Assembly: GCF_036711975.1 (NCBI RefSeq)
Contig: NC_091968.1
Span: 30,241,001 to 30,305,000 of the forward strand
DNA length: 64,000 nucleotides
Direction of reading: 5' to 3'
From: Onthophagus taurus
Taxonomy: Eukaryota; Arthropoda; Insecta; Coleoptera; Scarabaeidae
In this document: positions 47,001 through 62,110 of the stretch, piece after piece
How positions within the stretch are numbered: position 1 is the first letter of the stretch
Layout: each line of letters starts with the position of its first letter
The notes under the pieces: model-generated
Database searches by the model: none
What the model was told of the DNA's origin: nothing
The model's input: the letters and a program-made list of their open reading frames with translations, nothing else
Translations under genes and position numbers: made by a program

Positions 47001-47215
47001 TTTGGGTCGTTGAACGCCGCGCGATTATAATACAAGATGGAATTGTAGACGAAATTAAATAAATAAAAAGATATTAAGTGTAAAAATGTTGGTGTTGAAA
47101 GAAATCGGAGTGATTGTAAAAATGAAAAATGAAAAACGCGTGGTTTCGACCGTTTAGATTTAGCGTACGTGTACTCGTAATGCGGAATTAAATACCCTTT
47201 TTCGTCGTCGTCCAT
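38098..47215 (-). CDS. Hrb27C: hnRNP A/B-type RNA-binding protein Hrb27C (Hrp48)
   Basis: Exons: 47215-47196, 46888-46685, 46623-46350, 45981-45627, 45534-45457, then 45392-45150 joined to 38441-38098 (505 residues), or 45392 reading on to a stop at 45106 (405 residues). The start MDDDEKG matches fly MEEDERG. RRM1 (KLFVGGLSWETSQ, RGFGFVTFADP) and RRM2 (KVFLGGLPSNVTETDLRTFF, SRGFGFLSFEDE) are nearly identical to the fly protein, with the shared link TIDPKPCNPRTLQKPKKGGG. A Gly/Pro/Gln/Tyr-rich tail follows, typical of a low-complexity hnRNP domain. The long isoform ends YHPYRR, like the HPYRR end of vertebrate DAZAP1. The protein acts in nucleus and cytoplasm in splicing, mRNA localisation and translational repression. 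All junctions are in phase; the 6.7-kb last intron is inferred from the phase match of donor GCAG|GTGCTA and acceptor TTCACAG|TACC. Confidence 0.93.
39940..40649. mobile_element. pogo-like MITE carrying CTAG-hairpin repeats
   Basis: Ends CAGTGAAATTCCCCTAATTC and (inverted) GAGTTGGGGGAATTTCACTG are flanked by TA at 39938-39939 and 40650-40651. Internal sequence from about 40130 to 40575 is copy 4 of the CTAG-hairpin repeat. No transposase. It lies in the large Hrb27C intron. Confidence 0.8.
40130..40575. repeat. CTAG-hairpin repeat, copy 4
   Basis: Contains two hairpin cores: GTTCGGGTGTAGCC to GGCTAAAGCCGAATG (about 40187-40226) and CATTCGAGTTTAACC to GGCTAAACCCGAATG (about 40468-40513). Between and around them are variants of AACTAGAACTAACACTAG. 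It has the same tail, AATTGTTGTATATT, as the other copies, and lies inside the MITE 39940-40649. Confidence 0.75.
44836..45105 (-). other. 90 in-frame codons after the short Hrb27C stop
   Basis: Immediately after the TGA at 45108-45106 (sequence TGA CAA), the same frame stays open for 89 codons plus a TAG at 44838-44836. It encodes a Ser-rich start, then TAAPNKTEPPASSTSNG, a His/Gln/Asn-rich stretch (QQHHHHQHNHNNHHQHGQH), a Gly/Ser segment, six alanines and the end NAKINYAD. Alanines use mixed GCC/GCT codons and the segment is far more GC-rich than the flanking UTR/intron, as expected for coding sequence. It could be a readthrough extension, part of another isoform or relic coding DNA. Confidence 0.5.
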
Positions 47216-49131
47216 ATCTTGCGGTACCCTCAACATTCGCATAATACACCTAAACCCAACCACCGTCGGTCCGTTTCCTCTCGTTTTCTCTTTTCTGACT
47301 TCTCTTTAACATGTACAAACCGAACGACCGACCGAACGCTTACGTTTACTCGAACAGAAAAAAAACCGACAAATGGCAGCCGGACGACTTCCGTCAGTGT
47401 GGTTCGACTAAAACCCGGATAAGACGCGCAGTGTATTTCCAGACGCCGCCGCTATGATTACCAATAGAACTCTTCCCGTGTGGACACAACACCGTGGCGA
47501 GATTTTTACATAATAGTTTTTAACCGTTTTAGAATTACTTTTAACCCCGTTTACTAACGAAACGTTTCCTCCGCAACTTACCCGTACTCGTAATCGTCCA
47601 TACTTTCTATCTATATTAATCCCTTAACACTAAACTTAAAAGTAACTATTAAAGCTAAACGTTAAGAACTATCCTAATTAAGAGCTACTGTAGGAATACG
47701 CGGACATGACATGTGCAAAGTGGGGGCCTCAAGAAAGAGAAGTTTTTCCCGTTTCATTTAGGTTACCTACACTGACTAAAGCCTCCATCATCCCATTCAT
47801 AGATGGCACTGACATTGAAAGGTTAAATATTAAATAAAAATAATATTTTTATTATTCTATTATTTCTATTTAAATATTAATTATACGTTATTTTGAAATT
47901 TTAAATATGTAACCAATGTTATATGTAGCTTTAATAGCGCTTTGAACCTAAATGTTAGGTTATTATACTACTTTCTACTTATACTACTCTAAATAGTATA
48001 ATACATTTACAAATACTACAATAGCGCAAAACTAATGAAAATGATCAATAACCAAACGCACGATTTTTAAGCGCGCGCTTTGATATCCAAAGTATGTAGT
48101 ATTTAAATACAAATGTTCACACGGTTCGCATGAACGCACGTTGACGCACGTCAGATTTTGAACGGTTGTATTTAAATACATTGGATATCAACGCGCGTCA
48201 GATTATTGTCATGTGAACGGGGCCTTATGTGTGTCAATAGTAAAAACAAAAATTTTTAAAGCTCGAATTTCAATAGTGAGGTTAAGATACATTTTTTAAT
48301 AATTTAATTTTGACAATTCAGCGTCATTATGACCAACCTTAAAAATTAAATGAATTTTTTTTTTACTATACTCTGTTTTTAAACCAGGAGGAGTATTTTA
48401 AATTTGTCACCAGATTGACTTTGCACGTGATTGGTTGAATGCGAGGAAGTTCACACCGTTCACACACAGGCAATTTAGAATTTGAATGTTAGGTTATTGA
48501 TAATTCGACAGTTTCGTGTCATTGTTGTAAATTATGTTTAAACCCTTTTGCGTCTTCAATTTAATTGAGTGAAGTCTGTTCTTTTTAGAACAAGGTATGG
48601 ATCGTAACCCTAATAGTCGTTTACAACAAATTTCACCTCCGAAAAAGCGTAAATTGTTGAATTTAGGACACTTAGCTTTATAAGGAATTGTAATTACAAA
48701 AAAGTGTTTATAATTAAAATATATTCAGCCACGTAATAACATAAATATAAAAAAGTAGGTTATTTTGCTATATTAATTGTAGTATAGTTGAAAAACTATT
48801 TTATTAAATCATAAAAATCGTATTACAGGGTATTACGTGATTTTGGTCAGGTTACTCTATTTTTAGGTCGGTAAGTTAGGTCGTCGTCCTGTCAGAAATT
48901 TTAGTACCGATGACAGCTGATATGTCGTCTCCGTTCTCCGGTTTAGGACCTTCTTTCTAAATTTCGTACTCGGCTACGCGAAACGAAGCAAAAAACGTGG
49001 GGTTGTTCGAACGCAATACGTAGCGAACGGTGGTAATGGCCAACATTCGAAATTAAATGGGACTTCGGTCCGCTGTGAATTAAAATTTTTAAAAAATCGA
49101 CGCAAGTTTACCCAGGATAGGGGACATCATT
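47216..49131. promoter_or_regulatory. divergent 5' region between Hrb27C and prel
   Basis: The 1.9 kb between the two start codons must hold both promoters. In-frame codons extend upstream of the Hrb27C start but the conserved N-terminus starts at MDDDEKG. An imperfect hairpin lies at 48070-48205. A 28-codon frame at 48598-48681 has a basic PPKKRKL patch; nothing supports it as a gene. A CG-richer zone at 48880-49080 precedes prel and is probably its 5' UTR. Confidence 0.45.
48070..48205. repeat. imperfect palindrome with GATATC and ATTTAAAT arms
   Basis: The left arm GCGCGCTTTGATATCCAAAG followed by GTATTTAAATACAA is mirrored on the right by TTGTATTTAAATAC and TTGGATATCAACGCGC. It is about 135 bp, non-coding, and looks like a small MITE or hairpin. 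No clear target duplication was found. Confidence 0.55.
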
Positions 49132-50016
49132 ATGCCGAGGTATTACGAGAACACCACCGTTTTCAATTTTACGTGGGACCAAGTGGCTCAGGCCTTCTGG
49201 AGGCGATATCCTAATCCAAACAGGTTAAGAAGCAATTTTTCACAATTATTTTTGCTTTAATTTTGATTTGATTTGTTACAGTAAGCACGTTTTGAGTGAG
49301 GATACTGTGGTAAGGAGGGTTGATGCCGGAAAACTAATTAGTAAAAGACTGCTCAGTAAAACAAATTCCATTCCGAAATGGGCTGAAAGGTTCTTTAGCG
49401 GTTCTCATATTTATATCGTTGAAGAATCTACAGTTGATCCAAAAAATAAAGTTCTTATTACATATACAAGGAATTTGGGTTTCACCAAAGTTATGGTAAT
49501 ATTCTTATTTACAAAAACTTAAAAAAAAAATTTTTTTTGGTTACATAACTCCTAATTTTTTTGATTGTAATTTAAACCTGCTATGATTAGATAAATACAA
49601 CAATTAATATGTACTTTTTGATATTTTAGAGTATAACTGAGAAAGTAATATATAAAGCGAGTGATTCACATCCAGGCCAAACAATTGCGGTTAGATCAGC
49701 ATGGATTGATTCACAAGTGACCGGATTTAGTAAAGCAATATGTGCGTTTGGTTATGAACGTTTTCGAAAGAATTGTGCAAAGATGGTTAGCTGAATTTTT
49801 GAACATAATTTTTTATTAACCAACATTTTTTTTTTGTAGGCGGGTGGATTTAATTATGTATTAACGAATATGTTTCCTTTACAAAACGTGATCGCAACAA
49901 CACAACACACGGTGACGGCTGCGCACAAATTGAAAGACGTTGCTAAAAACGCCTCCGAACTGGCAAAAGCAAAAGCAGCCCCGATCTATGCCAGTTTACA
50001 CCCGAACCAGTCGTAA
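49132..50016 (+). CDS. prel: PRELI-domain phospholipid-transfer protein (preli-like)
   Basis: Four exons, 49132-49223, 49282-49495, 49630-49785 and 49840-50016, encode 212 residues. The whole protein except a basic/Ala-rich C-terminal helix (about 180-212) is a PRELI/MSF1 domain. Matches to human PRELID1 include WDQVAQAFWRRYPNP, SKHVLSEDTVVRRV, KRLLSKTNSIPKWAERFF and the block ESTVDPKN. PRELID1-type proteins work with TRIAP1 in the mitochondrial intermembrane space, shuttling phosphatidic acid to the inner membrane for cardiolipin synthesis; Drosophila preli-like has mitochondrial roles. No cleavable presequence is obvious, as usual. The start is the first ATG of the exon; exon phases all agree. 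AATAAA at 50171-50176 is a likely poly(A) signal. The protein clearly belongs to the PRELID1 rather than the slowmo/PRELID3 branch by the NPxSKHVL block. Confidence 0.93.
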
Positions 50017-50794
50017 CACGTAGATTTTTAAGGAGTAACTTAGGCCGTATGTGTATATTATGTAATAAAAAAAATGAAAATGTGACAGGAACCTTTGGAT
50101 TTTTGAATTTCGTTTTTAATATTTTGGGTCTTATGCATTTAAGATCGTAAAATGCCATTATAAATAAGTAAATAAATATATAGTTAAGAAAATTAATTCG
50201 CTTCTATAATAATTGATGTATTTCAAAACATCCTGTGTATGTAATTATAGTAGTAAATGTATAAATTTAATTGTTCCATTTAATCAGGGTAAAAAGAATT
50301 ATTGATTTGTCGTAGATTAATGCAAAAAAATGCGTGATTATAAATAAATCTTGGTTATATTAATTCTCTTAATGATTTAATTAATTACATAAAGACAATC
50401 TCTCACCTACACAAATGAGATTGCTTTAGATTATATTCGGCTAGAACCTTAACCTCACTTCACTTTTAATTCTATAAAAATTAATAGATTATAAGTGATT
50501 AATTTTTAACGAGTATAATTAAAATAAGGATTGAGAGAAGAAGTATCATGAACCCAATTGGCAGAAATCAATAATACTTGTTGTATTTTTAAGATAAAAA
50601 AGTTTAATAATAATTATGATAAAAGTAAACAGTGTTGCTACAATTAACGCTGTACTGATTGTTAAATTAGCTAGAATTTCATGTACAAAGATAGAATATT
50701 ATGATTTTAGTTAAATTCATGAATAATTATTGTATTGCGTAGTAAATTAGAAGTAGCAATTGGCAAGATTTATTTTTTATTCATACAAATAAAC
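50017..50794. other. prel 3' flank to serine-protease cluster
   Basis: The prel poly(A) signal lies at 50171-50176. The remainder is AT-rich and without supported features; TTTATT near 50780 may be the minus-strand poly(A) signal of the next gene. Confidence 0.4.
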
Positions 50795-51940
50795 TCAATT
50801 AGTACAATAACAAGCATCGTTCGTGTTTTCTTTTATCCAATTTAAATGTGAAGATATTTTTGTGTACAAAGCTGTACTTGGTGGGTTTCCACAAACATTT
50901 TCATCCGATAAAACCCCTAAATAAGAAAATTCAATTTTATTCATTTACTTTATTCATTAATTCTCACCCAACAACTCATAAGATCCATGTTTATTTTTTA
51001 CCACAACACCACCTCCAGCATCATTCTAAAAATTTTAATTATTAAAAAAGATAATTTTTAAACTTCTCACTAACCTTGCAAACACCACTAATCGCTCCAA
51101 TAATACCAACACAACCTTTATCCGACGTGAAATATTCGCGTTTTGTCGTTGAAAAACATTCAAAAAACGTTAAAATCGGCAATTTTAATTTTAATCTTTT
51201 ACAATAACCTAATCCGTTTGTATTACCGTTATTATTCCATCCCAAAACAATTCCAATTCCATCAAAATTTTCGAATTTACTAGTAAGACAAACTGTTGGA
51301 TAATTATCTAATTTCACATCGGTGTTCAATTTTACGAGTGATAAATCGTTTATTTTGTTGGTTGTGCTAAAATCTCGATGAATAATGATAGAAGTAACGC
51401 TAAAATTTGTTGTGTGGGATTCCGGAGTGCACCGATCGAAAAAACCGAGAGTTACTTTTACATCATAAGGCGTTAATCTAAAAAAATGATTCAAAATGAA
51501 AAATTGAGGTTAGGTGTGATTGTTTAAATACCCTATAACTAAACTAGCCGATGTTATTATGTATTTATCGTTTATTAATGTCCCCGAAATAATTTTTTGT
51601 GGCGCTATTAATTGCGCAATCCATGGAAATTCATTTTGATTTGGTTGACCACCCAAAATTCGATTTTCCCGGGTTGTCCCACAACCTAGATGATTTAACG
51701 AGAGATGGCGTTGTAGTTTACTGAACAGTACAGTTTTAATTAATTACATTTTATTAATTATAAAGTTAATTTTAACGATTTCGTTTTAAGTACTTACTGC
51801 ATACACATTTAGGGAATAAAAAATCAAATATTCCGGTGGAAAACTAGAAAAAACCAAATTTAATAAAAAAAATGAGGTTATGCTGTTTTTACCGTAAAGA
51901 ATGTTAATAAAATTAGAAGAAAAACGTTTATTTTACACAT
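50795..51940 (-). CDS. secreted serine-protease homologue lacking His57 and Ser195
   Basis: Six exons, 51940-51893, 51843-51798, 51685-51532, 51477-51075, 51025-50968 and 50916-50795, encode 276 residues. A signal peptide (MCKINVFLLILLTFF) is followed by a short pro-segment ending PKCVCSCG and an S1-like domain starting NR|ILGGQPNQNEFPW. The His57 block TAAHC reads TSASL, and the Ser195 block GDSGGP reads NDAGGG, so two of three catalytic residues are gone; Asp102 survives (NDLSLVKL). The SWG substrate-binding strand is also missing. The C-terminus ends ACYCTN. Such pseudoproteases act as cofactors or binding proteins in insect immunity and development; the role here is unknown. The frame is open and splicing consistent, so it is not a pseudogene. 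It is first in a tandem array with the three active-looking genes 3' of it. Confidence 0.88.
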
Positions 51941-52130
51941 ATCGGATAACGAACGTTTCTTTCGGGTCGATGTTCGTCTAAACACTAAATATTTTCACCT
52001 TGAAACAGGTTTTTGGGAAAGAAAAAAAAATTCAAGGTGAGTATACATTTGGAGTGAGCACTTTATTATTATTATTATTATCCATTATTATTACGTTATC
52101 TTAATAACAATATACAATCACAATTAAATT
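51941..52130. other. intergenic spacer in protease cluster
   Basis: Short spacer with an ATT microsatellite (52063-52083). TTTATT at 52062-52067 gives a minus-strand AATAAA about 65 bases after the stop of the next gene. Confidence 0.5.
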
Positions 52131-54522
52131 TTAATCTTCACAAAAGCACCCGTCTTTCGAATTTTCCAATATCCAATCTAAATAGCGCGTAACCCGCGTG
52201 TAAACGCCTGGATAACCGGGTCTTGCACATCCATTACCCCATGAAACAACACCGATTAATTCGAACATACTACTTCCGTCTTGTCGTTTTGTAATCAAAG
52301 GCCCTCCACTATCACCTTGACAAGAATCTTTTTGCCCCGTTTTTGGATAACCAGCGCACATCATATTATCCGAAATCATTTTCGTACTGTAATTCGTCAT
52401 CCTGCACTCTTCGTTGCTGATTACGGGCACTTCAACTTCTTGTAATAAGCACGATGGCTTTCCTTCTTCTTTTAACGTCCCCCAACCGGCCGCCGTCGCT
52501 TTGTACCCAACGTAAAGGTTATCTTTCGATTTTGGAAGACAAATCGGGGAGATTTTTTTCGTGATTGGAACGCGATCGTTTAACCGCAATAAAGCGATAT
52601 CGTTATCGAAATTTAAGAAACTAAAAGCTCCAGCGATTGCTCGCAAAACGAATCTGGTTTCTGGTCGGTCGTTGTCGTTGCATCTATCGTGCTCTCCGAA
52701 GGTTACTTTTATTAAAAACCAAAGGAATCTAACGATAAGAAGATGAAGATGATTAAAAATTGTTTAATTTTTGTTGGTTTAATTACCCTTTGACGCAGTG
52801 TGCTGCTGTTAAAACATAACGATCGTTTATAAGCATTCCTCCGCAATAAAAACGATTAAAATATGATAATCTAGCCATCCATGGGTAAGCATTTTCTTTT
52901 ACGGTGTGTCCTCCGACGATTCTTTGATCATCATTAACTATTCCGCATGCTAAAATAATGATTAATTTATTTACAATTTTTGTTTAAATTAATTGATGTT
53001 TCCTAGATTCGTGTGACGTTACTTTTTGATCAGCTGTGTTGAATATCAGCTATTTTAATAGGTTTGTTTGAACCGCACAAATTTGACTCGTTCATTTGCA
53101 TGTTCGGTCGTGCACGCGTTCGTGAGCGCGTACAATTTGTCAACGCTGCGCTGTTGGAACGGATTGAAACTTGTAGGAACCGATCTTATAAACAATTTAT
53201 TTATGTGATTGGAGAAAAACTATACAAGTATATCTATCTTATCTAAAACTTTCTGCTCTGTCTAATGATGTATAACACGCGGCGATCGCGCACTTACACA
53301 AGCACACTTTTGGTCAAAAACGAGTGAATTTAGTAACTCACACGTTATACGCCATTAGAAAGAGCAGAAAATGTTCGATAAGATAGATATGGTTCTAGAG
53401 TTTTGTCCTGGTCATATAAGAAAGTTATCGACCCGAACAAGATTTAATAAAAGTGGCTAAAATGTGTGAATTTAGTAGTTTTTGACCAAAAGCGTGCTTG
53501 TGCAAGTGCGTGATCGCGGCGTGTTATACATCATGAGAAAGAGCAGAAAATTTTAGACAAGATAGATATACTTCTATAGTTTTCCTCCTATCACATAAGA
53601 AAGTTATTTAGAGGAAGTGCAATTAAGCGTTTCTACGTGTAGGGATGTATATTAAGGGTGATTTAAGCATGACGCCGATAGACATTAACCGACGAAAACC
53701 TGGAGTTATCCGACTGTGATAACAGTATTTTAAAATTCGGTTTGATAACAATTGCATAAGGGTTTGAAGTTTGGTAATTTTGTGCTATTTTAAGTACAGA
53801 GCGGTATTCTTCATTTTTTATTGATCTTAGTGTCAACTTATGGGCAGACGAAACCCCGGTTTTAAACAGAGAAAGAATTATTTCAAATGGTGCGTTTAGT
53901 TTTTCGCTATCTCTAATAATAAGGCAAATATCAGCGAAGAAAGTAGATAGGAAATAACGGGTAAAAGTTTGTTGCCATCGTCACACGGGTCCTACAAGTT
54001 TCAATCCGTTCCAACAGTGTTCTTAATAAAATCTCATGCAGAAAGGTTTTGAGATTTAAACATTACAATGACATTTGTGACGTTTAAAATGACAGCGAGA
54101 AAAGTCAAAATTTTAATACTTACAACAGTCACAAGATGAGGCTGGTGTATCATGACGTGGTGGTGGTTGATTTCCGAAAGAACCTAAACGAAGAAAAGTT
54201 GGGTTTTGTTGTGGTTTAATTTGGGCAACCTAGAAATAAATAAAATTTTAAATTTTTTAAAAACATAAAGGCTCCAATGAAAATAAAATAAAATATATGA
54301 AGATTACTCAGTCAATCCAAATCGGATCCAACGGTTATTTAAAACAACAACCTATATAAAGAAATACCTAACGGTTCTTTTTCGTCGATAACCACCACAA
54401 AAAGACGCAAGGAAGCGAAGAGTTTAATTTAAAAACATTAAAAATTATGGAATACTTACGATTCGTTCTGCTAAAAGTGTAAACGTTCCAAAAAGTAAAT
54501 ACAAAATCTTCCATATCTCCAT
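52131..54522 (-). CDS. secreted trypsin-like serine protease
   Basis: Four exons, 54522-54460, 54229-54124, 52949-52787 and 52728-52131, encode 309 residues. A signal peptide (MEIWKILYLLFGTFTLLAE) precedes a pro-region of about 40 residues ending SSCDCSCG. Activation is after DDQR, giving IVGGHTVKENAYPWMARL. The catalytic triad is intact: TAAHC, DNDIALLRL and GDSGGPL. Asp189 (DSCQGDSGG) and Gly216/Gly226 (SWGNGC, PGVYTRV) predict cleavage after Arg/Lys. The C-terminus is GCFCED. No clip domain is present, so it is not a typical prophenoloxidase-activating enzyme. The domain core is in one large last exon, unlike its neighbours, which have extra introns there. Intron 2 (1.17 kb) contains an inverted-repeat element. 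A zymogen secreted to haemolymph or gut is likely; the substrate is unknown. Confidence 0.92.
53140..54025. mobile_element. foldback-type inverted repeat in protease intron
   Basis: Outer arms: GTTGGAACGGATTGAAACTT plus GTAGG (about 53151-53176) are mirrored by CCTACAAGTTTCAATCCGTT plus CCAAC (about 53991-54015). Inner arms of about 130 bases: 53235-53325 (TCTGCTC..., GTATAACACGCGGCGATCGC, ACACTTTTGGTCAAAAAC) are mirrored by 53465-53560. A third degenerate copy of the arm lies at 53340-53440. No coding capacity or clear target duplication. I interpret it as a MITE or foldback element. Confidence 0.6.
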
Positions 54523-55147
54523 GGTGGCACAATTATTTTTTGTGAAACAATTTTTTTTATTGAATTGAGTAAATTGATTTGCACGCGAGGCTTTGTTGTT
54601 AACGTTCCAGTTGACACTGAAGTGAAAAACTGGTCCGGCTATTTGTTAAATTCTGCTTAAAGACGATGCGAACAAGAAGACGAAGGCGACAACGACGTCT
54701 CGAAACCACTGTTGCCACTCTTTACGTCGAACTTGAACTTGAAACACGATGGCCATAACACGAAAGTACATTGCACCGTTTTACATTTTAATTATTAAGT
54801 TGAAACTTTGTCTTAATAACTTTTGATTTAAATAAAGAAATTGTTGTTGGGGGATTTTTTTTGTAAATAAATCTATGAAAACAAATAGAAAAGTCAATGA
54901 CTGGTTGACTTTCAAAATTTTGACGACGTAAAGGTCACCTGAAACATAATTGCCACTAAAAGATGACTGGTTTTCGGTTTTTTTAAATCCTCTTTTTATC
55001 GACTGTTTTATTTAACCTTTTAGTTTCTAAAACACTTTTTTATTCATTTTGAGTACAAAACAACGTCGAAAAGATTTATTTTTTTTTATTATAAAGGTAA
55101 CAAATAATCTATGTATGTATAATAATAAATTAATATATTTTTTTTAA
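54523..55147. other. promoter region / spacer in protease cluster
   Basis: AT-rich sequence with no supported feature. It must contain the promoter of the preceding minus-strand gene and the 3' end of the following one. Confidence 0.4.
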
Positions 55148-60401
<5,254 letters not shown>

Positions 60402-60777
60402 TTAAAAATTTTTGAATTAAATCTTAAATTTTTATTTAGAAAACAAATTTGTTATTGTCAAGTATTGTTTATTATCACAGGTGTTTTCACTTTGCCGATT
60501 TCAAACTCTCACTGGATCAGAAACTCTGTGACTTCGTCAAGAAGAAAGTAACCTTGAAGGAGAAATGAAGGCGTTTCGGCAACGCGTCGTCTTTTATATA
60601 GAACACTAGATGGCGCCCGACATGCTTAATTGGCCAATTCGGTCGCATTCATAGAAAGGCTTTTCAGTTTAATTGACTATAAATTACTTTTTATTTATAT
60701 GAATAAATTAAAGTAAACATATATAAAACTATATGTAGAACATTTGGTAATGACTAGTTTCAATTTAACCCCCATAA
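60402..60777. promoter_or_regulatory. promoter region of third protease gene
   Basis: A short spacer between the 3' end of the fourth gene and the start of the third. A TATATAG sequence near 60596-60602 could be a TATA box about 190 bases before the start codon. TTTATT near 60690 may be the minus-strand poly(A) signal of the next gene. Confidence 0.35.
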
Positions 60778-62110
60778 TCAATTAAAATTGACCCCTTTTC
60801 CCTGTGGTGGGGGACAAACGCATTCTCCTTTGATATTATCGCCAATCCAGTCTAAATAATTAATAACTTTTGTGTAAATCCCTGGTAGATTTGGTCTGGC
60901 GCATCCTCGACCCCAAGAAACAATTCCAATAACCTCAGTATATCCTAAAGGCGTTTTTACGTTCAATGGACCACCACTATCACCCTAAAATTGAAATATG
61001 TATATTAATTCAATTTTTAATTATTATTTGATGATTTACTCGACAAGCATCCGATTTCCCATCAATGTATCCAGCACAAAACATATTTTCGGATAATTTT
61101 TGTTCACCATATCCCGAATTGTAGCAATCACTTTGAGCCCATATCGGAACAATCGCCTTTTTTACTGTTCTTGAAGTATCCATATTTTCACCAAGTCGCC
61201 CCCAACCTGCAACAACTCCTGGAAGGCCAGAATAATCTCCAGAATCTATAAAAAAACATTTTAATTTGAGGCTATGTTAAACGTCAACATTTTTTTTCCT
61301 AACCGGTCATCGGTAAGCAAATACTTTGAATTTTATCACCATACTCAACATTTCCATCTAATTCAATTAACGCAATATCATTATTAAAACTATTACTATC
61401 ATATCTTTCGTGTGGTTTCATCTTTTTTGCATTTCTTACTTCAATAGTGGACAATCTGTTTGTTTCTTCGCGATCGTGATCTCCCAAAACAACCGATATA
61501 TCTTTCACGTTAAATCTAAAACCAATAACAGTTAATTTAAAATTACTACAATTATTATAATTTACCCTTTTACGCAATGAGCCGCTGTTAAAATATGTTT
61601 GGAAGTGATCAAAGCGCCGCCACAATAATATTCGCCGCGTCTATACAGTCCTACCAACCATGGAAATTCGTGCGGTCGGGATTGTTCGCCGTTAACCACT
61701 CTCATTTGACGATTGGTAACACCGCATTCTAAATGAAATATATTTTTAAATTTTAGGTTGGTAATTTTTTTGACGTGAAGTGGGTCGACATTGAAAAATG
61801 ATTGATTCAAAGGATCACGTAGGCTTTGAATTGTTTTTTAGTTTAAGGTTATGTGATTTGCAAGTTGACAATGACACATTGAAATATGAATGAACGAAAA
61901 AAAATTTTAAGTCGTTGAAACTTACTACAATCGCAATCGTAGTTGAAACCAAATTCGTTAAAAGTGTTTCTTTTTGATCTGATGATATTCTAAAATATCA
62001 AAAAAAGAATTTTTTTAAATTTTTTAAAAAAATGTTAACAATACCTTAAGTGGGACCCCTTCACAAACGAAAATCACCACAAAAACGGTAAAAATGACCC
62101 GTGACAACAT
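60778..62110 (-). CDS. secreted trypsin-like serine protease
   Basis: Six exons, 62110-62045, 61989-61926, 61728-61566, 61515-61304, 61245-61040 and 60984-60778, encode 305 residues. A signal peptide ([18 protein letters not shown]) and a short pro-region end YDCDCKCG. Activation is after RQMR with the variant new N-terminus [14 protein letters not shown] instead of IVGG. The triad is intact ([21 protein letters not shown]). Asp189 (SDACRGDSGG) and SWGRGC/PGIYTKV predict trypsin-like cleavage. The C-terminus is [14 protein letters not shown], longer than in its neighbours. The exon with the activation site and His57 is 163 bases long, exactly as in the two preceding genes, evidence for tandem duplication. 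It has an extra intron just before GDSGG, shared in position with the pseudoprotease gene. Confidence 0.92.

Noticed and set aside
48598..48681. 28-codon frame with a PPKKRKL nuclear-signal-like patch
   Set aside because: Too short to support without conservation; it lies in the presumed promoter region of prel.
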